DNA of 64,000 nucleotides from Ectopseudomonas mendocina (GCF_016008875.1 NZ_JADTQG010000018.1:62001-126000); one strand, 5' to 3'; positions 54,124-63,641 are shown, counted from the first letter of the stretch. Made by a program: numbers and translations. Notes: a model not told the origin generated them from the letters alone.

Positions 54124-55497
54124 TTAGAAGAACGTCAGGCCGGCCTGGAACAGGCGCTCGACGTCGCGGATGTGCTTCTTGTCGACGAGGAACAGGATCA
54201 CGTGGTCGCCAGACTCGATCACCGTGTTGTCGTGGGCGATCAGCACCTGCTCGTCGCGGATGATGGCGCCGATGGTGGTGCTCGGCGGCAGGGCGATGTC
54301 TTCGATGGCTCGACCGATGACCTTGCTCGACTTGGCATCGCCATGGGCGATCACTTCCAGCGCTTCCGCCGCGCCACGGCGCAGGCTGTGTACGCTTTCG
54401 ATATCGCCGCGGCGCACGTGGGTCAGCAGGGTGCCGATGGTGGCCAGCTGCGGGCTGATGGCGATGTCGATTTCGCCGCCCTGCACCAGGTCAACGTAGG
54501 CCGGGTTGTTGATGATGGTCATCACCTTGCGCGCGCCCAGGCGCTTGGCCAGCAGCGACGACATGATGTTGGCCTCGTCGTCGTTGGTCAGGGCGAGGAA
54601 GATGTCGGCATCGTTGATGTTCTCTTCCACCAGCAGGTCGCGGTCCGAGGCGCTGCCCTGCAGCACGATGGTGCTGTCGAGGTTCTCCGACAGGTAGCGG
54701 CAGCGCGCCGGGTTCATCTCGATGATCTTCACCTGGTAGCGGCTTTCGATGGCCTCGGCCAGGCGTTCGCCGATGTTGCCGCCACCGGCGATCACCACGC
54801 GCTTGTAGCTGTCCTCGAGGCGACGCATCTCGCTCATCACCGCACGAATATGCGCCTTGGCGGCGATGAAGAAGACTTCATCGTCGGCTTCGATCACCGT
54901 GTCACCCTGCGGCATGATCGGCCGGTTGCGGCGGAAGATGGCCGCCACGCGGGTGTCGACGTTGGGCATGTGCTGGCGCAGCTGGCGCAGTTGCTGGCCC
55001 ACCAGCGGGCCGCCGTAGTAGGCCTTGACAGCCACCAGCTGGGCCTTGCCCTCGGCGAAGTCGATCACCTGCAGGGCGCCGGGGTATTCGATCAGGCGCT
55101 TGATGTAGTTGGTCACCACCTGTTCGGGGCTGATCAGCACGTCGACCGGGATCGCTTCGTTGTCGAACAAGGCCTCGCGGGTCAGATAGGCCGCCTCGCG
55201 CACACGGGCGATCTTGGTCGGCGTGTGGAACAGGGTGTAAGCCACCTGGCAGGCGATCATGTTGACTTCATCGCTGTTGGTCACCGCCACCAGCATGTCG
55301 GCGTCGTCGGCGCCGGCCTGGCGTAGCACGGTGGGGAAGGAACCCTTGCCCTGCACGGTGCGGATGTCCAGGCGGTCGCCAAGGTCGCGCAGGCGATCAC
55401 CGTCGGTGTCGACCACGGTGATGTCGTTGGCTTCGCTTGCGAGGTGTTCCGCCAGGGTGCCGCCCACCTGGCCGGCGCCGAGAATGATGATTTTCAC
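54124..55497 (-). CDS. trkA: Trk potassium uptake regulator TrkA
   Basis: A 457-residue peripheral membrane protein with two tandem NAD-binding RCK modules, each with a Rossmann motif (ILGAGQVGGTLAEHL near residue 4 and IAGGGNIGERLAEAI near 236) and each followed by a TrkA_C domain. It gates the TrkH/TrkG potassium channel in response to nucleotides. It is the last gene of the def-fmt-rsmB-trkA leftward cluster, 11 bases after rsmB. Confidence 0.97.
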   Translation of the reverse strand: MKIIILGAGQVGGTLAEHLASEANDITVVDTDGDRLRDLGDRLDIRTVQGKGSFPTVLRQAGADDADMLVAVTNSDEVNMIACQVAYTLFHTPTKIARVREAAYLTREALFDNEAIPVDVLISPEQVVTNYIKRLIEYPGALQVIDFAEGKAQLVAVKAYYGGPLVGQQLRQLRQHMPNVDTRVAAIFRRNRPIMPQGDTVIEADDEVFFIAAKAHIRAVMSEMRRLEDSYKRVVIAGGGNIGERLAEAIESRYQVKIIEMNPARCRYLSENLDSTIVLQGSASDRDLLVEENINDADIFLALTNDDEANIMSSLLAKRLGARKVMTIINNPAYVDLVQGGEIDIAISPQLATIGTLLTHVRRGDIESVHSLRRGAAEALEVIAHGDAKSSKVIGRAIEDIALPPSTTIGAIIRDEQVLIAHDNTVIESGDHVILFLVDKKHIRDVERLFQAGLTFF

Positions 55498-55508
55498 TGA
55501 TCGCTCCG

Positions 55509-56822
55509 TTAGCTGTGGCTGGTCACAGCGGTCTTTATCAGCTTGGCATAGTAGAAGCCGTCATGGCCGTCCAGCTGCGGCAGCAACTGGCGACCGTGGG
55601 CGGTCTGCAGGCCAAACTCACCGGTGATGGCAACTTCCCGGGCATCGGGCGTGCGCGCCAGGAACGCGGCGATGGTTTCGCTGTTTTCCGTTGGCAGCAC
55701 CGAGCAGGTGGCGTAGAGCAGGATGCCGCCGGGCGCGAGGGTCGGCCACAGGGCATCGAGCAGTTCGCCTTGAAGTTGCGCCAGGGGGGGAATGTCCTCG
55801 GGCTTGCGGGTCAGCTTGATGTCCGGGTGGCGGCGGATCACGCCGGTGGCCGAGCACGGCGCGTCGAGCAGAATGCGCTGGAACGGCTGGCCGTCCCACC
55901 AGGCCGTGGTGTCGCGACCGTCGGCGGCGATCAGCGTGGCTTCCAGCTGCAGGCGCTCGAGGTTTTCGCGCACGCGCGCCAGGCGCTTGGCTTCCAGATC
56001 GACGGCGACCACTTCGCTCAAGCCTGGCTCGACTTCCAGCAGATGACAGGTCTTGCCGCCCGGTGCCGCGCAGGCATCCAGCACGCGCTGGCCCGGCGCC
56101 AGTTCGAGCAGATCGGCAGCTAATTGAGCAGCTTCGTCTTGCACGCTGACACGACCGTCTTTGAAACCAGGCAGGGTGGTCACGTCGCAGGGCTGCAGCA
56201 GACGCACACCGTCACGGCTGAAGGTGCATGGCTCGGCGGCGATGCCGGCCTCGCGCAGCTCGTTAAGGTAGGCGTCGCGACTGCCGTGACGGCGATTGAC
56301 CCGCAGGATCAACGGCGGATGCGCATTGTTGGCGGCGCAGATGGCTTGCCAATGCTCGGGCCAGTGCGCCTTGAGCGCCTTCTGTAGCCAGCGTGGATGC
56401 GCGGTGTGCAGCACCGGGTCTCGGTCCAGCTCAGCGAAAAAGGTTTCGTGCTCACGCTGGGCGCGGCGCAACACGGCATTGAGCAGGCCCTTGGCCCAGG
56501 GCTTTTTCAGCGCGCCGGCGCAGCCGACCGTCTCACCGATGGCGGCGTGCTCGGGGATGCGGCTGTGCAGCAACTGGTAGAGGCCGATCAGCAGGAGCGC
56601 TTCCACGTCCTTGTCGGCGGCCTTGAAGGGTTTCTCCAGCAGTTTCTCGGCCAGCAATTGCAGGCGTGGCTGCCAGCGGGCGGCGCCGAATGCCAGGTCC
56701 TGCGCCAGGGCGCGGTCGTGGTGCTCGACCTTGTCCAGTTGCGGCGGCAGGCTGCTGCCCAGCGAAGCCTTGCCCGAGAGCACGGCCGTCAGGGCGCGCG
56801 CGGCCGCCAGGCGTGGGTTCAT
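55509..56822 (-). CDS. rsmB: 16S rRNA m5C967 methyltransferase RsmB (Sun/Fmu)
   Basis: A 437-residue enzyme with an N-terminal NusB-like RNA-binding domain (about 1-150) and a SAM-dependent methyltransferase domain. SAM motif: LDACAAPGGKTCHLLE; catalytic cysteines in DAPCSATGVIRRHPD and LLYATCSVLPTENSE. It methylates C967 of 16S rRNA. The start overlaps the fmt stop by four bases, consistent with one operon. Confidence 0.97.
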   Translation of the reverse strand: MNPRLAAARALTAVLSGKASLGSSLPPQLDKVEHHDRALAQDLAFGAARWQPRLQLLAEKLLEKPFKAADKDVEALLLIGLYQLLHSRIPEHAAIGETVGCAGALKKPWAKGLLNAVLRRAQREHETFFAELDRDPVLHTAHPRWLQKALKAHWPEHWQAICAANNAHPPLILRVNRRHGSRDAYLNELREAGIAAEPCTFSRDGVRLLQPCDVTTLPGFKDGRVSVQDEAAQLAADLLELAPGQRVLDACAAPGGKTCHLLEVEPGLSEVVAVDLEAKRLARVRENLERLQLEATLIAADGRDTTAWWDGQPFQRILLDAPCSATGVIRRHPDIKLTRKPEDIPPLAQLQGELLDALWPTLAPGGILLYATCSVLPTENSETIAAFLARTPDAREVAITGEFGLQTAHGRQLLPQLDGHDGFYYAKLIKTAVTSHS

Positions 56823-57751
56823 TGGCCGAGCACCAGGCCGGGCGCGAACTGCTCGCGGCGGCTGTTATAGAGGTCGGCGAAGGCCAGCGGCTTGCCGCCG
56901 GGCAACTGCAGGCGAGTCAGACGCAGCGCACCTTCGCCACAGGCCACGGTCAGGCCGTGCTTGTCGGCGGCGAGAATGCTGCCCGGTGAGCCACTGCCTT
57001 CGCCGATCTCGGCTGCATGCACTTTCAGCGCCTCGCCAGCCAGCGTGCTGTGGCAGATCGGCCAGGGATGGAAGGCGCGGATCAGGCGTTCCAGCTCCAC
57101 GGCCGGGCGGCTGAAGTCCAGGCGCGCCTCGTCCTTGTTCAACTTGTGTGCATAGTTGGCCAGGGCGTCGTCCTGCACCTCGCCTTTGAGCGTGCCGGCA
57201 GCCAGGCCGTCGATGGCCTGCAGCACTGCCTGTGGGCCAAGCTGGGCGAGGCGGTCGTGCAGGCTGCCGCCGGTGTCGCTGGTGCTGATCGGCGTGCTCA
57301 CCTTGAGCAGCATGGGACCGGTGTCGAGGCCGGCTTCCATCTGCATCACGGTGACGCCACTTTCGGCATCACCGGCCTGCACCGCGCGCTGAATCGGCGC
57401 GGCACCGCGCCAGCGTGGCAGCAACGAGGCGTGGCTGTTGATGCAGCCCAGGCGCGGAGTGTCGAGCACCACTTGCGGCAGGATCAGGCCATAGGCGACC
57501 ACCACCATCAGGTCCGGCTGCAGTGCGGCCAATTCGGCCTGCGCCTCTACATTGCGCAGACTGGCCGGCTGAAAGACCGGGATGCCGTGCTCGACGGCGA
57601 GTTGCTTGACCGGGCTTGGCATCAGCTTCTGGCCGCGTCCGGCCGGGCGATCCGGCTGGGTGTACACGGCGATGATGTCGTGCGGGCTGGCCAGCAGGGC
57701 CTTGAGGTGTTCGGCGGCGAATTCCGGGGTGCCGGCAAAGACGATACGCAT
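56819..57751 (-). CDS. fmt: Methionyl-tRNA formyltransferase
   Basis: A 310-residue Fmt with the formyltransferase core (MRIVFAGTPEFAAEHLKALL, SLLPRWRGAAPIQRAV, GVTVMQMEAGLDTGPML) and a C-terminal OB-like domain. It formylates Met-tRNA for initiation, working with the deformylase gene lying upstream. A 198-base spacer separates it from def, longer than in many relatives and without a recognisable gene. Confidence 0.98.
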   Translation of the reverse strand: MRIVFAGTPEFAAEHLKALLASPHDIIAVYTQPDRPAGRGQKLMPSPVKQLAVEHGIPVFQPASLRNVEAQAELAALQPDLMVVVAYGLILPQVVLDTPRLGCINSHASLLPRWRGAAPIQRAVQAGDAESGVTVMQMEAGLDTGPMLLKVSTPISTSDTGGSLHDRLAQLGPQAVLQAIDGLAAGTLKGEVQDDALANYAHKLNKDEARLDFSRPAVELERLIRAFHPWPICHSTLAGEALKVHAAEIGEGSGSPGSILAADKHGLTVACGEGALRLTRLQLPGGKPLAFADLYNSRREQFAPGLVLGQ

Positions 57752-57949
57752 AGGGCAGTCACCAAAGAAAAAGGCTTGCCTGGCTGGTCACATGGAAACT
57801 ACTGCGCTCGATTATGCCGCGTTGAAAACAGGCTCGGACTGCTCATTTACAACTCGTAAACTCCGCGTCCTCGCCAGTTTTCGCCTTGCCTAACCTTCGC
57901 TCGTGACGTTTCCATGCGACCTGCTACGCAAGCCTTTGGAATAAGTGAA

Positions 57950-58456
57950 TCAAGCGCGCTGGCGATGCTGTTTTTCCAGCTTCTTCTTGATCCGGTCGCG
58001 CTTGAGGTTGGACAGGTAATCGACGAACAGCTTGCCGTTGAGGTGATCGCACTCGTGCTGAATGCACACGGCGAGCAAGCCTTCGGCGATCAGTTCATAA
58101 GGCTGGCCATCGCGGTCCAGAGCCTTGATCTTCACCTTCTGCGGACGGTCGACGTTCTCGTAGAAGCCGGGCACCGACAGGCAGCCTTCCTGATACTGGT
58201 CCATCTCGTCGGTCAGCGACTCGAACTCGGGATTGATGAAAACGCGCGGCTCGGACTTGTCCTCGGACAGATCCATGACCACCACGCGCTTGTGCACGTT
58301 GACCTGCGTCGCGGCCAGGCCAATACCGGGTGCGTCATACATGGTCTCGAACATGTCGTCGACCAGTTGACGGATGGAGTCGTCCACGACGTCCACCGGT
58401 TTGGCGATGGTACGCAGGCGTGGATCAGGAAATTCGAGGATATTCAGGATCGCCAT
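57950..58456 (-). CDS. def: Peptide deformylase
   Basis: A 168-residue deformylase with all three metal motifs: GIGLAATQV, EGCLSVPG (metal Cys) and QHECDHLNG (HExxH). It removes the N-formyl group from nascent proteins. The gene diverges from the LysM protein gene and heads the def-fmt-rsmB-trkA cluster. The intervening 152 bases hold both promoters. Confidence 0.98.
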   Translation of the reverse strand: MAILNILEFPDPRLRTIAKPVDVVDDSIRQLVDDMFETMYDAPGIGLAATQVNVHKRVVVMDLSEDKSEPRVFINPEFESLTDEMDQYQEGCLSVPGFYENVDRPQKVKIKALDRDGQPYELIAEGLLAVCIQHECDHLNGKLFVDYLSNLKRDRIKKKLEKQHRQRA

Positions 58457-58608
58457 ATGCGTTTGTGATGCACTTGTGGAATAAAGTCAAAATCCGCTGC
58501 TAAGATGATGAACAGCATTGAAAAACGGCTTCACGCCGCGTATTCAGCGGGTTTGGACGCGGCGCTAGGGCGCTTCACGTGAAGGCACATAATAAAGGGA
58601 TTCACCGC

Positions 58609-59643
58609 ATGAGGAAATCACTACTCGCCCTGCTCGCAGCCGGCGGAATGGCCCTGACCTGTCTGGCTCAGGCCGCAGTGCAACTCAAGGACGGTCATCC
58701 GGACCGTTACACCGTGGTCAAAGGCGATACGCTCTGGGATATCTCCGGTAAATTCCTCAGCCAGCCGTGGAAGTGGCCGGAAATCTGGTACGCCAATCCA
58801 CAGGTCGCCAACCCGCACCTGATCTACCCCGGTGACACCCTCAATCTGGTCTATGTCGACGGTCAACCACGCCTGATGCTCAACCGCGGTGAATCGCGCG
58901 GCACCATCAAGCTGTCGCCGCAGGTGCGCAGCACGCCGATGGCCGAGGCGATCCCGACCATCCCGCTGGAGGCGATCAACAGCTTCCTGCTGAGCAACCG
59001 CATCGTCGACACCCCGGAAGAATTCAACGGCAAGCCCTATATCGTCGCCGGCAACGCCGAGCGCGTGGTCAGCGGCGCCGGTGATCGTATCTACGCGCGT
59101 GGCCAGTTCGACGAGCAGCATCCGATCTACGGCGTATTCCGCCAGGGCAAGACGTACACCGACCCCGAAACCAAGGAGTTCCTCGGTATCAACGCCGACG
59201 ATATCGGTACCGGCGAGATCGTCGCCGAGGAAGGCGATATCGGTACTCTGTTGCTCAGTCGTTCGACTCAGGAGGTTCGTCTGGGTGACCGCCTGTTCCC
59301 CACCGAGGAGCGTGCGATCAACTCCACCTTCATGCCCAGCGAGCCAGCCGGTGAGATCAAGGGCGTTATTCTCGACGTGCCGCGTGGCGTGAATCAGATT
59401 GGCCAGTTCGACGTGGTCACCCTGAACAAGGGCGCCCGCGACGGCCTGGAGATTGGCAACGTGCTGGCGGTTTACAAGACTGGCGAAACCGTGCGCGACC
59501 GTGTCACCGGCGAGAGCGTGAAGATCCCGGACGAGCGCTCCGGCCTGCTGATGGTGTTCCGCACCTACGACAAGCTCAGCTACGGCCTGGTGTTGCAGGC
59601 CAGCCGCCAACTGGCCGTGATGGACAAGGTCCGCAACCCGTAA
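58609..59643 (+). CDS. Secreted LysM-domain protein
   Basis: A 344-residue exported protein with a signal peptide (RKSLLALLAAGGMALTCLAQA), one LysM domain right after it (RYTVVKGDTLWDISGKFL to NPHLIYPGDTLNLVY) and a long C-terminal region of unknown fold. It should bind peptidoglycan in the periplasm or outer envelope. I start at ATG 58609, with AAAGGGA upstream, rather than the GTG ten codons earlier, which would spoil the signal peptide. It corresponds to PA0020. Confidence 0.93.
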   Translation: MRKSLLALLAAGGMALTCLAQAAVQLKDGHPDRYTVVKGDTLWDISGKFLSQPWKWPEIWYANPQVANPHLIYPGDTLNLVYVDGQPRLMLNRGESRGTIKLSPQVRSTPMAEAIPTIPLEAINSFLLSNRIVDTPEEFNGKPYIVAGNAERVVSGAGDRIYARGQFDEQHPIYGVFRQGKTYTDPETKEFLGINADDIGTGEIVAEEGDIGTLLLSRSTQEVRLGDRLFPTEERAINSTFMPSEPAGEIKGVILDVPRGVNQIGQFDVVTLNKGARDGLEIGNVLAVYKTGETVRDRVTGESVKIPDERSGLLMVFRTYDKLSYGLVLQASRQLAVMDKVRNP

Positions 59644-59649
59644 TGCCCA

Positions 59650-59675
59650 ACGAGCCCCGCGAATGCGGGGCTCGT
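59650..59675 (+). terminator. Stem-loop terminator after the LysM gene
   Basis: ACGAGCCCCGC, loop GAAT, GCGGGGCTCGT: an 11-pair perfect stem seven bases after the stop, followed by a short T stretch (GCTTT). Confidence 0.85.
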
Positions 59676-59724
59676 GCTTTCTGGTCGCCAGGATGGCGGC
59701 GCAACGCATCAGGGAAGAATCGTC

Positions 59725-60843
59725 ATGCCTACATCCTCCTCGCTGTTCCCCGCAATTTCTCCTGCCGAGCTTGAAGCCCGTTTGCGCCTGCACCTGCTGC
59801 CGGAGCTGGGGCCGCGACGTTTTCGCAAACTGCTGAGTGCCTTCGAGACCGCCTCGGCTGCGCTGAGCGCGCCGGCCAGTGCCTGGCGGGCACTGGGGCT
59901 TCCGGCCGCCTGCGCAGAGCCGCGGCGCAGTGAGGATATCCGCGAGCGGGCGCGCGCTGCACTGCAGTGGCTGGAGCAGCACGGTCAGCAGGTGCTGATG
60001 TGGGACGATCCAAGCTACCCGGCGCTGCTGGCCGAGCTGGTGGATGCGCCGCCGCTGTTGTTCGTGGCGGGCGAGCCGAGTGTGCTGGAGTCGCCACAAC
60101 TGGCCATGGTCGGCAGCCGGCGCGCCTCGCAGCCCGGCCTGGACAATGCGCGAGCCTTCGCCCGCAGCCTGGCCGGCGGTGGCTTCGTCATCACCAGCGG
60201 GCTGGCGTTGGGTATCGATGGCGCCGCGCATCTGGGCGCGCTGGAAGGCGACGGCAAAACGGTAGCCGTACTGGGTACCGGTTTGCAGTGCCTGTATCCG
60301 CGACGACATGTGGGGCTGGCGGCACGGATCATCGAGCAGGGTGGCGCGCTGGTTTCCGAACTGCCGCTGGACTGCCCGCCGCAGGCGAGCAACTTTCCCC
60401 GGCGCAACAGGATCATCAGCGGCCTGTCGCTGGGTGTGCTGGTGGTCGAGGCCAGCCCTTCGAGCGGTTCGTTGATCACCGCGCGGCTGGCCGCCGAACA
60501 GGGGCGTGAGGTCTATGCCATTCCCGGTTCCATCCATCATCCCGGCGCGCGCGGCTGTCACCAGCTGATTCGCGATGGCGCCACGCTGGTGGAGAGCATC
60601 GAGCACATCCTCGAAGCCCTGCGCGGTTGGCAGACGCAGGCTGCAGCACCCGTGCCCAGGGCAACGTCGGAACAGGCCGAGCATCCGCTACTGGCCTTGC
60701 TGCATGCCGCGCCGCACAGTACCGAGGCACTGGTGCAGACCAGTGGCTGGCCATTGGCGCAGGTGCTGGCGGCCTTGACCGAGCTGGAGCTCGATGGCCA
60801 GGTGTGCAACGAGGCCGGGCGCTGGCTGGCGCGACCTCGCTGA
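59725..60843 (+). CDS. dprA: DNA-processing protein DprA (Smf)
   Basis: A 372-residue DprA with an N-terminal SAM-like region, the Rossmann-like domain (VGSRRASQPGLDNARAFARSLAGGGFVITSGLALGIDG and NFPRRNRIISGLS) and a C-terminal winged-helix-like domain. It loads RecA on incoming single-stranded DNA during transformation. The start at ATG 59725 has an AGGGAAGA site. It lies before tsaC as in P. aeruginosa. Confidence 0.96.
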   Translation: MPTSSSLFPAISPAELEARLRLHLLPELGPRRFRKLLSAFETASAALSAPASAWRALGLPAACAEPRRSEDIRERARAALQWLEQHGQQVLMWDDPSYPALLAELVDAPPLLFVAGEPSVLESPQLAMVGSRRASQPGLDNARAFARSLAGGGFVITSGLALGIDGAAHLGALEGDGKTVAVLGTGLQCLYPRRHVGLAARIIEQGGALVSELPLDCPPQASNFPRRNRIISGLSLGVLVVEASPSSGSLITARLAAEQGREVYAIPGSIHHPGARGCHQLIRDGATLVESIEHILEALRGWQTQAAAPVPRATSEQAEHPLLALLHAAPHSTEALVQTSGWPLAQVLAALTELELDGQVCNEAGRWLARPR

Positions 60844-60856
60844 ACGCTTGTCTGCC

Positions 60857-60876
60857 CTCTCCCGCGAATGGGAGAG
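60857..60876 (+). repeat. Hairpin in the dprA-tsaC spacer
   Basis: CTCTCCC (60857-60863) and GGGAGAG (60870-60876) pair around GCGAAT. There is no T tract, so it is more likely a dispersed hairpin than a full terminator. Confidence 0.5.
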
Positions 60877-60967
60877 AGCAGGCCGTGCCTCCCTATGCAC
60901 ATAGGCTCTACAGTCGCATGGCCGTCTTGGATAGACTGCCGCCCATTGGTTCACTGGGAGACGGTCG

Positions 60968-61525
60968 ATGGCCAGCAACTGGCAGATACAGCAAACGGCG
61001 CGAGTGGTGCGTGAGGGGGGCGTGATCGCCTATCCGACCGAGGCGGTCTGGGGCCTGGGCTGCGACCCCTGGAACGAAGAGGCGGTGGATCGCCTGCTGG
61101 CGCTCAAGGAGCGGCCGATGCGCAAGGGCCTGATCGTGGTCGCCGACGATATCGAGCAGTTCGACTTCCTCCTCGAAGACCTGCCCGAAGTCTGGCAGGA
61201 GCGCCTGGCCGGCAGTTGGCCAGGCCCGAACACCTGGCTGGTGCCGCACCAGAATCGCCTGCCCGAGTGGGTCACCGGCGAGCACGACAGCGTCGCCCTG
61301 CGCGTCAGCGATCACCCGCTGGTGCGTGCGCTATGCCGTTACACCGGCCCGCTGATCTCTACCTCGGCCAACCCGGCCGGGCGCCCTTCGGCACGTTCCC
61401 GTCTGCGCGTCGAGCAGTACTTCCCGGGGGAACTGGACAAGGTGCTGGGTGGAGCACTGGGCGGACGCAAGAACCCCAGCCTGATTCGTGATCTGCGTAC
61501 GGGCGATGTGATTCGCCCGTCCTGA
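60968..61525 (+). CDS. tsaC: Threonylcarbamoyl-AMP synthase
   Basis: A 185-residue YrdC-fold protein (formerly YrdC/RimN) with VREGGVIAYPTEAVWGLGCDPWNEEAVDRLLALKERP, WPGPNTWLVP and STSANPAGRPS. It makes threonylcarbamoyl-adenylate from threonine, bicarbonate and ATP for the t6A37 modification of ANN-decoding tRNAs. It is the stand-alone TsaC type, without the SUA5 extension. It converges with qor across an inverted repeat. Confidence 0.97.
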   Translation: MASNWQIQQTARVVREGGVIAYPTEAVWGLGCDPWNEEAVDRLLALKERPMRKGLIVVADDIEQFDFLLEDLPEVWQERLAGSWPGPNTWLVPHQNRLPEWVTGEHDSVALRVSDHPLVRALCRYTGPLISTSANPAGRPSARSRLRVEQYFPGELDKVLGGALGGRKNPSLIRDLRTGDVIRPS

Positions 61526-61538
61526 CGCGCTTAAACGC

Positions 61539-61595
61539 TCGCGGCTAAAGCCCCTCCCACGATTGTGGCGGCTGTGGGAGGGGCTTTAGCCGCGA
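61539..61595 (+). repeat. Convergent REP-type inverted repeat between tsaC and qor
   Basis: Arms of 22 bases (left starts TCGCGGCTAAAGCCCC, right starts GTGGGAGGGGCTTTAG at 61574) are perfect complements. Located between convergent genes, it can stop transcription from both sides. Same family as the single copy at 53666. Confidence 0.85.
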
Positions 61596-61600
61596 CTGTT

Positions 61601-62578
61601 TTACGGCAGCAGGATGGTCGAGCCAGTGGTCTGCCGCGAGCTCAGCGCGTCCTGGGCGGCGGCGGCGTCCTTCAGCGCGTAGCGGTTGCTGATTTCCACC
61701 TGCAGCTTGCCGCTGCTGATCATCGCGAACAGCTCGTCGGCCATGGTCTGCAGGCGCTGCGCGCTGGTGGCGTAGCCGGCCAGGGTCGGGCGGGTGACGT
61801 ACAGCGAACCCTTCTGCGCCAGGATGCCCAGGTTGACTCCGGTAACCGCGCCCGAGGCGTTGCCGAAGCTGACCAGCAGGCCGCGCGGCGCCACGCAGTC
61901 CAGCGAGGTTTCCCAGGTGTCCTTGCCGACGCCGTCGTAGACTACTGGACACTTGGCCCCATCGGTCAGCTCCAGCACGCGCTGCACGACATTCTCATGG
62001 CTGTAGTCGATGGTCGCCCAGGCGCCCTGTTCCCTGGCGCGCGCGGCCTTTTCCGCCGAACTGACGGTGCCGATCAGCTTGACACCCAGCGCCCTCGCCC
62101 ATTGACAGGCAAAAGAGCCGACGCCGCCAGCCGCAGCGTGGAACAGGATGGTTTCGCCGCCCTTTAGCTCATAGGTCTGGCGCAGCAGGTACTGCACCGT
62201 CAGGCCCTTGAGCATCACAGCGGCGGCCTGCTCGAAGCTGATGCTGTCCGGCAGCTTCACCAGTTTGTCGGCGGGTAGTACGTGCAGCTCGCTGTAGGAG
62301 CCCAGCGGGCCGGTGGCATAGGCCACGCGATCACCCACGGCAAAGCCTTCGACCTCGCTGCCGACTGCCTCGACCACGCCGGCACCTTCGGTGCCCAGGC
62401 TCGAAGGCAGCGCGGGCGGCTGGTACAAGCCACTGCGGAAATAGGTGTCGATGAAGTTCAGACCGATGGCGTGGTTGGCCACGCGAACCTCGCGGGGGCC
62501 CGGTGCTGCCGGCTGGTAATCGCGATATTGCAGCACATCGCTGCCGCCGTGCTGGCTGAACTCAATACGCTTGGCCAT
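61601..62578 (-). CDS. qor: NADPH:quinone oxidoreductase
   Basis: A 325-residue zinc-independent medium-chain dehydrogenase/reductase. Motifs: HAIGLNFIDTYFRSGLYQ and the NADPH site AAAGGVGSFACQWARALG. It reduces quinones, usually by single-electron transfer, in the cytoplasm. I use ATG 62578 (MAKRIEFSQHGG); the longer upstream frame overlaps the divergent hemF promoter. Position matches PA0023. Confidence 0.95.
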   Translation of the reverse strand: MAKRIEFSQHGGSDVLQYRDYQPAAPGPREVRVANHAIGLNFIDTYFRSGLYQPPALPSSLGTEGAGVVEAVGSEVEGFAVGDRVAYATGPLGSYSELHVLPADKLVKLPDSISFEQAAAVMLKGLTVQYLLRQTYELKGGETILFHAAAGGVGSFACQWARALGVKLIGTVSSAEKAARAREQGAWATIDYSHENVVQRVLELTDGAKCPVVYDGVGKDTWETSLDCVAPRGLLVSFGNASGAVTGVNLGILAQKGSLYVTRPTLAGYATSAQRLQTMADELFAMISSGKLQVEISNRYALKDAAAAQDALSSRQTTGSTILLP

Positions 62579-62639
62579 CTCGGATTCCTTCTGCTCGAGC
62601 CGTCGAAGCGGCGAAAAAGGGTCTATCCAATCCTCTCGA

Positions 62640-62653
62640 TTGACCGACGTCAA
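62640..62653 (+). promoter_or_regulatory. ANR/Dnr (FNR-type) box upstream of hemF
   Basis: TTGACCGACGTCAA is a perfect TTGAC-N4-GTCAA palindrome, close to the FNR/ANR consensus TTGAT-N4-ATCAA. A possible -10 (TATGCT, 62678-62683) lies about the right distance downstream for a class II site near -42. It suggests oxygen-responsive control of hemF, as known in P. aeruginosa. Confidence 0.65.
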
Positions 62654-62723
62654 CTGCGGATGTGCCTGGGTGAATGCTATGCTGCCCGCCGATTCCGCCC
62701 TGCTCTCTGTTCAAGGTGCCGCC

Positions 62724-63641
62724 GTGACTGACCGTACCGAGGCCGTGAAGGCCTACCTGCTCGACCTGCAAGATCGCATCTGTTCCGCCCTGCAAGCCGA
62801 AGACGGCCAGGCCGTCTTCGCCGAGGACGCCTGGCAGCGCCCGGCCGGTGGTGGCGGTCGCACACGGGTGATCGAGAACGGCGCGCTGATCGAAAAGGGC
62901 GGGGTGAATTTCTCCCACGTATTCGGCGACAGCCTGCCGCCGTCGGCCAGTGCCCATCGCCCCGAGCTGGCCGGGCGCGGTTTCCAGGCCCTCGGCGTGT
63001 CGCTGGTGATTCACCCGGAAAACCCCTACGTGCCCACCTCGCACGCCAATGTGCGCTTCTTCAGCGCCGAGAAGGAAGGCGAGGAGCCGGTGTGGTGGTT
63101 CGGCGGCGGCTTCGACCTCACGCCCTACTACGCCAATGAAGAAGACTGCGTGCACTGGCACCAGGTCGCCCATGATGCCTGCGCGCCGTTCGGCCCCGAG
63201 GTCTATGCGAAGTTCAAGGCCTGGTGCGACCGCTACTTCCACCTCAAGCACCGCGGCGAGCCGCGCGGTATCGGCGGACTGTTCTTCGACGACCTCAACG
63301 AGTGGGACTTCGACACCAGCTTCGCCTTCATACGCGCCATCGGTGACGCCTACATCGATGCCTACCTGCCCATCGTCCAGCGCCGCAAGGCCATGCCCTT
63401 CGGCGAGCGTGAGCGTGAGTTCCAGGCTTTCCGTCGTGGCCGCTACGTGGAATTCAACTTGGTGTTCGACCGCGGCACCCTGTTCGGCCTGCAGTCCGGC
63501 GGGCGTACCGAGTCGATCCTCATGTCGCTGCCGCCGCAGGTGCGCTGGGGCTACGACTGGAAGCCCGAGCCGGGCAGCGAGGAAGCGCGTCTGACCGAGT
63601 ACTTCCTTACCGATCGCGACTGGCTCCAGGCGGCGCCGTGA
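62724..63641 (+). CDS. hemF: Oxygen-dependent coproporphyrinogen III oxidase
   Basis: A 305-residue HemF with the family hallmark WFGGGFDLTPYY and KGGVNFSHVFG. It decarboxylates coproporphyrinogen III to protoporphyrinogen IX using O2 in haem synthesis. The start is GTG 62724 (VTDRTEAVKAYLLDLQDRI) with AAGGTG six bases before; this gives the same length as P. aeruginosa HemF, while the upstream open frame is not family-like. It precedes aroE, with a REP in between. Confidence 0.97.
   Translation: MTDRTEAVKAYLLDLQDRICSALQAEDGQAVFAEDAWQRPAGGGGRTRVIENGALIEKGGVNFSHVFGDSLPPSASAHRPELAGRGFQALGVSLVIHPENPYVPTSHANVRFFSAEKEGEEPVWWFGGGFDLTPYYANEEDCVHWHQVAHDACAPFGPEVYAKFKAWCDRYFHLKHRGEPRGIGGLFFDDLNEWDFDTSFAFIRAIGDAYIDAYLPIVQRRKAMPFGEREREFQAFRRGRYVEFNLVFDRGTLFGLQSGGRTESILMSLPPQVRWGYDWKPEPGSEEARLTEYFLTDRDWLQAAP

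Noticed and set aside
57752..57949. Extra gene between fmt and def
   Set aside because: The 198-base spacer has only short frames without a ribosome-binding site; a 9-base inverted repeat (57791 and 57908) is too widely spaced to be meaningful.
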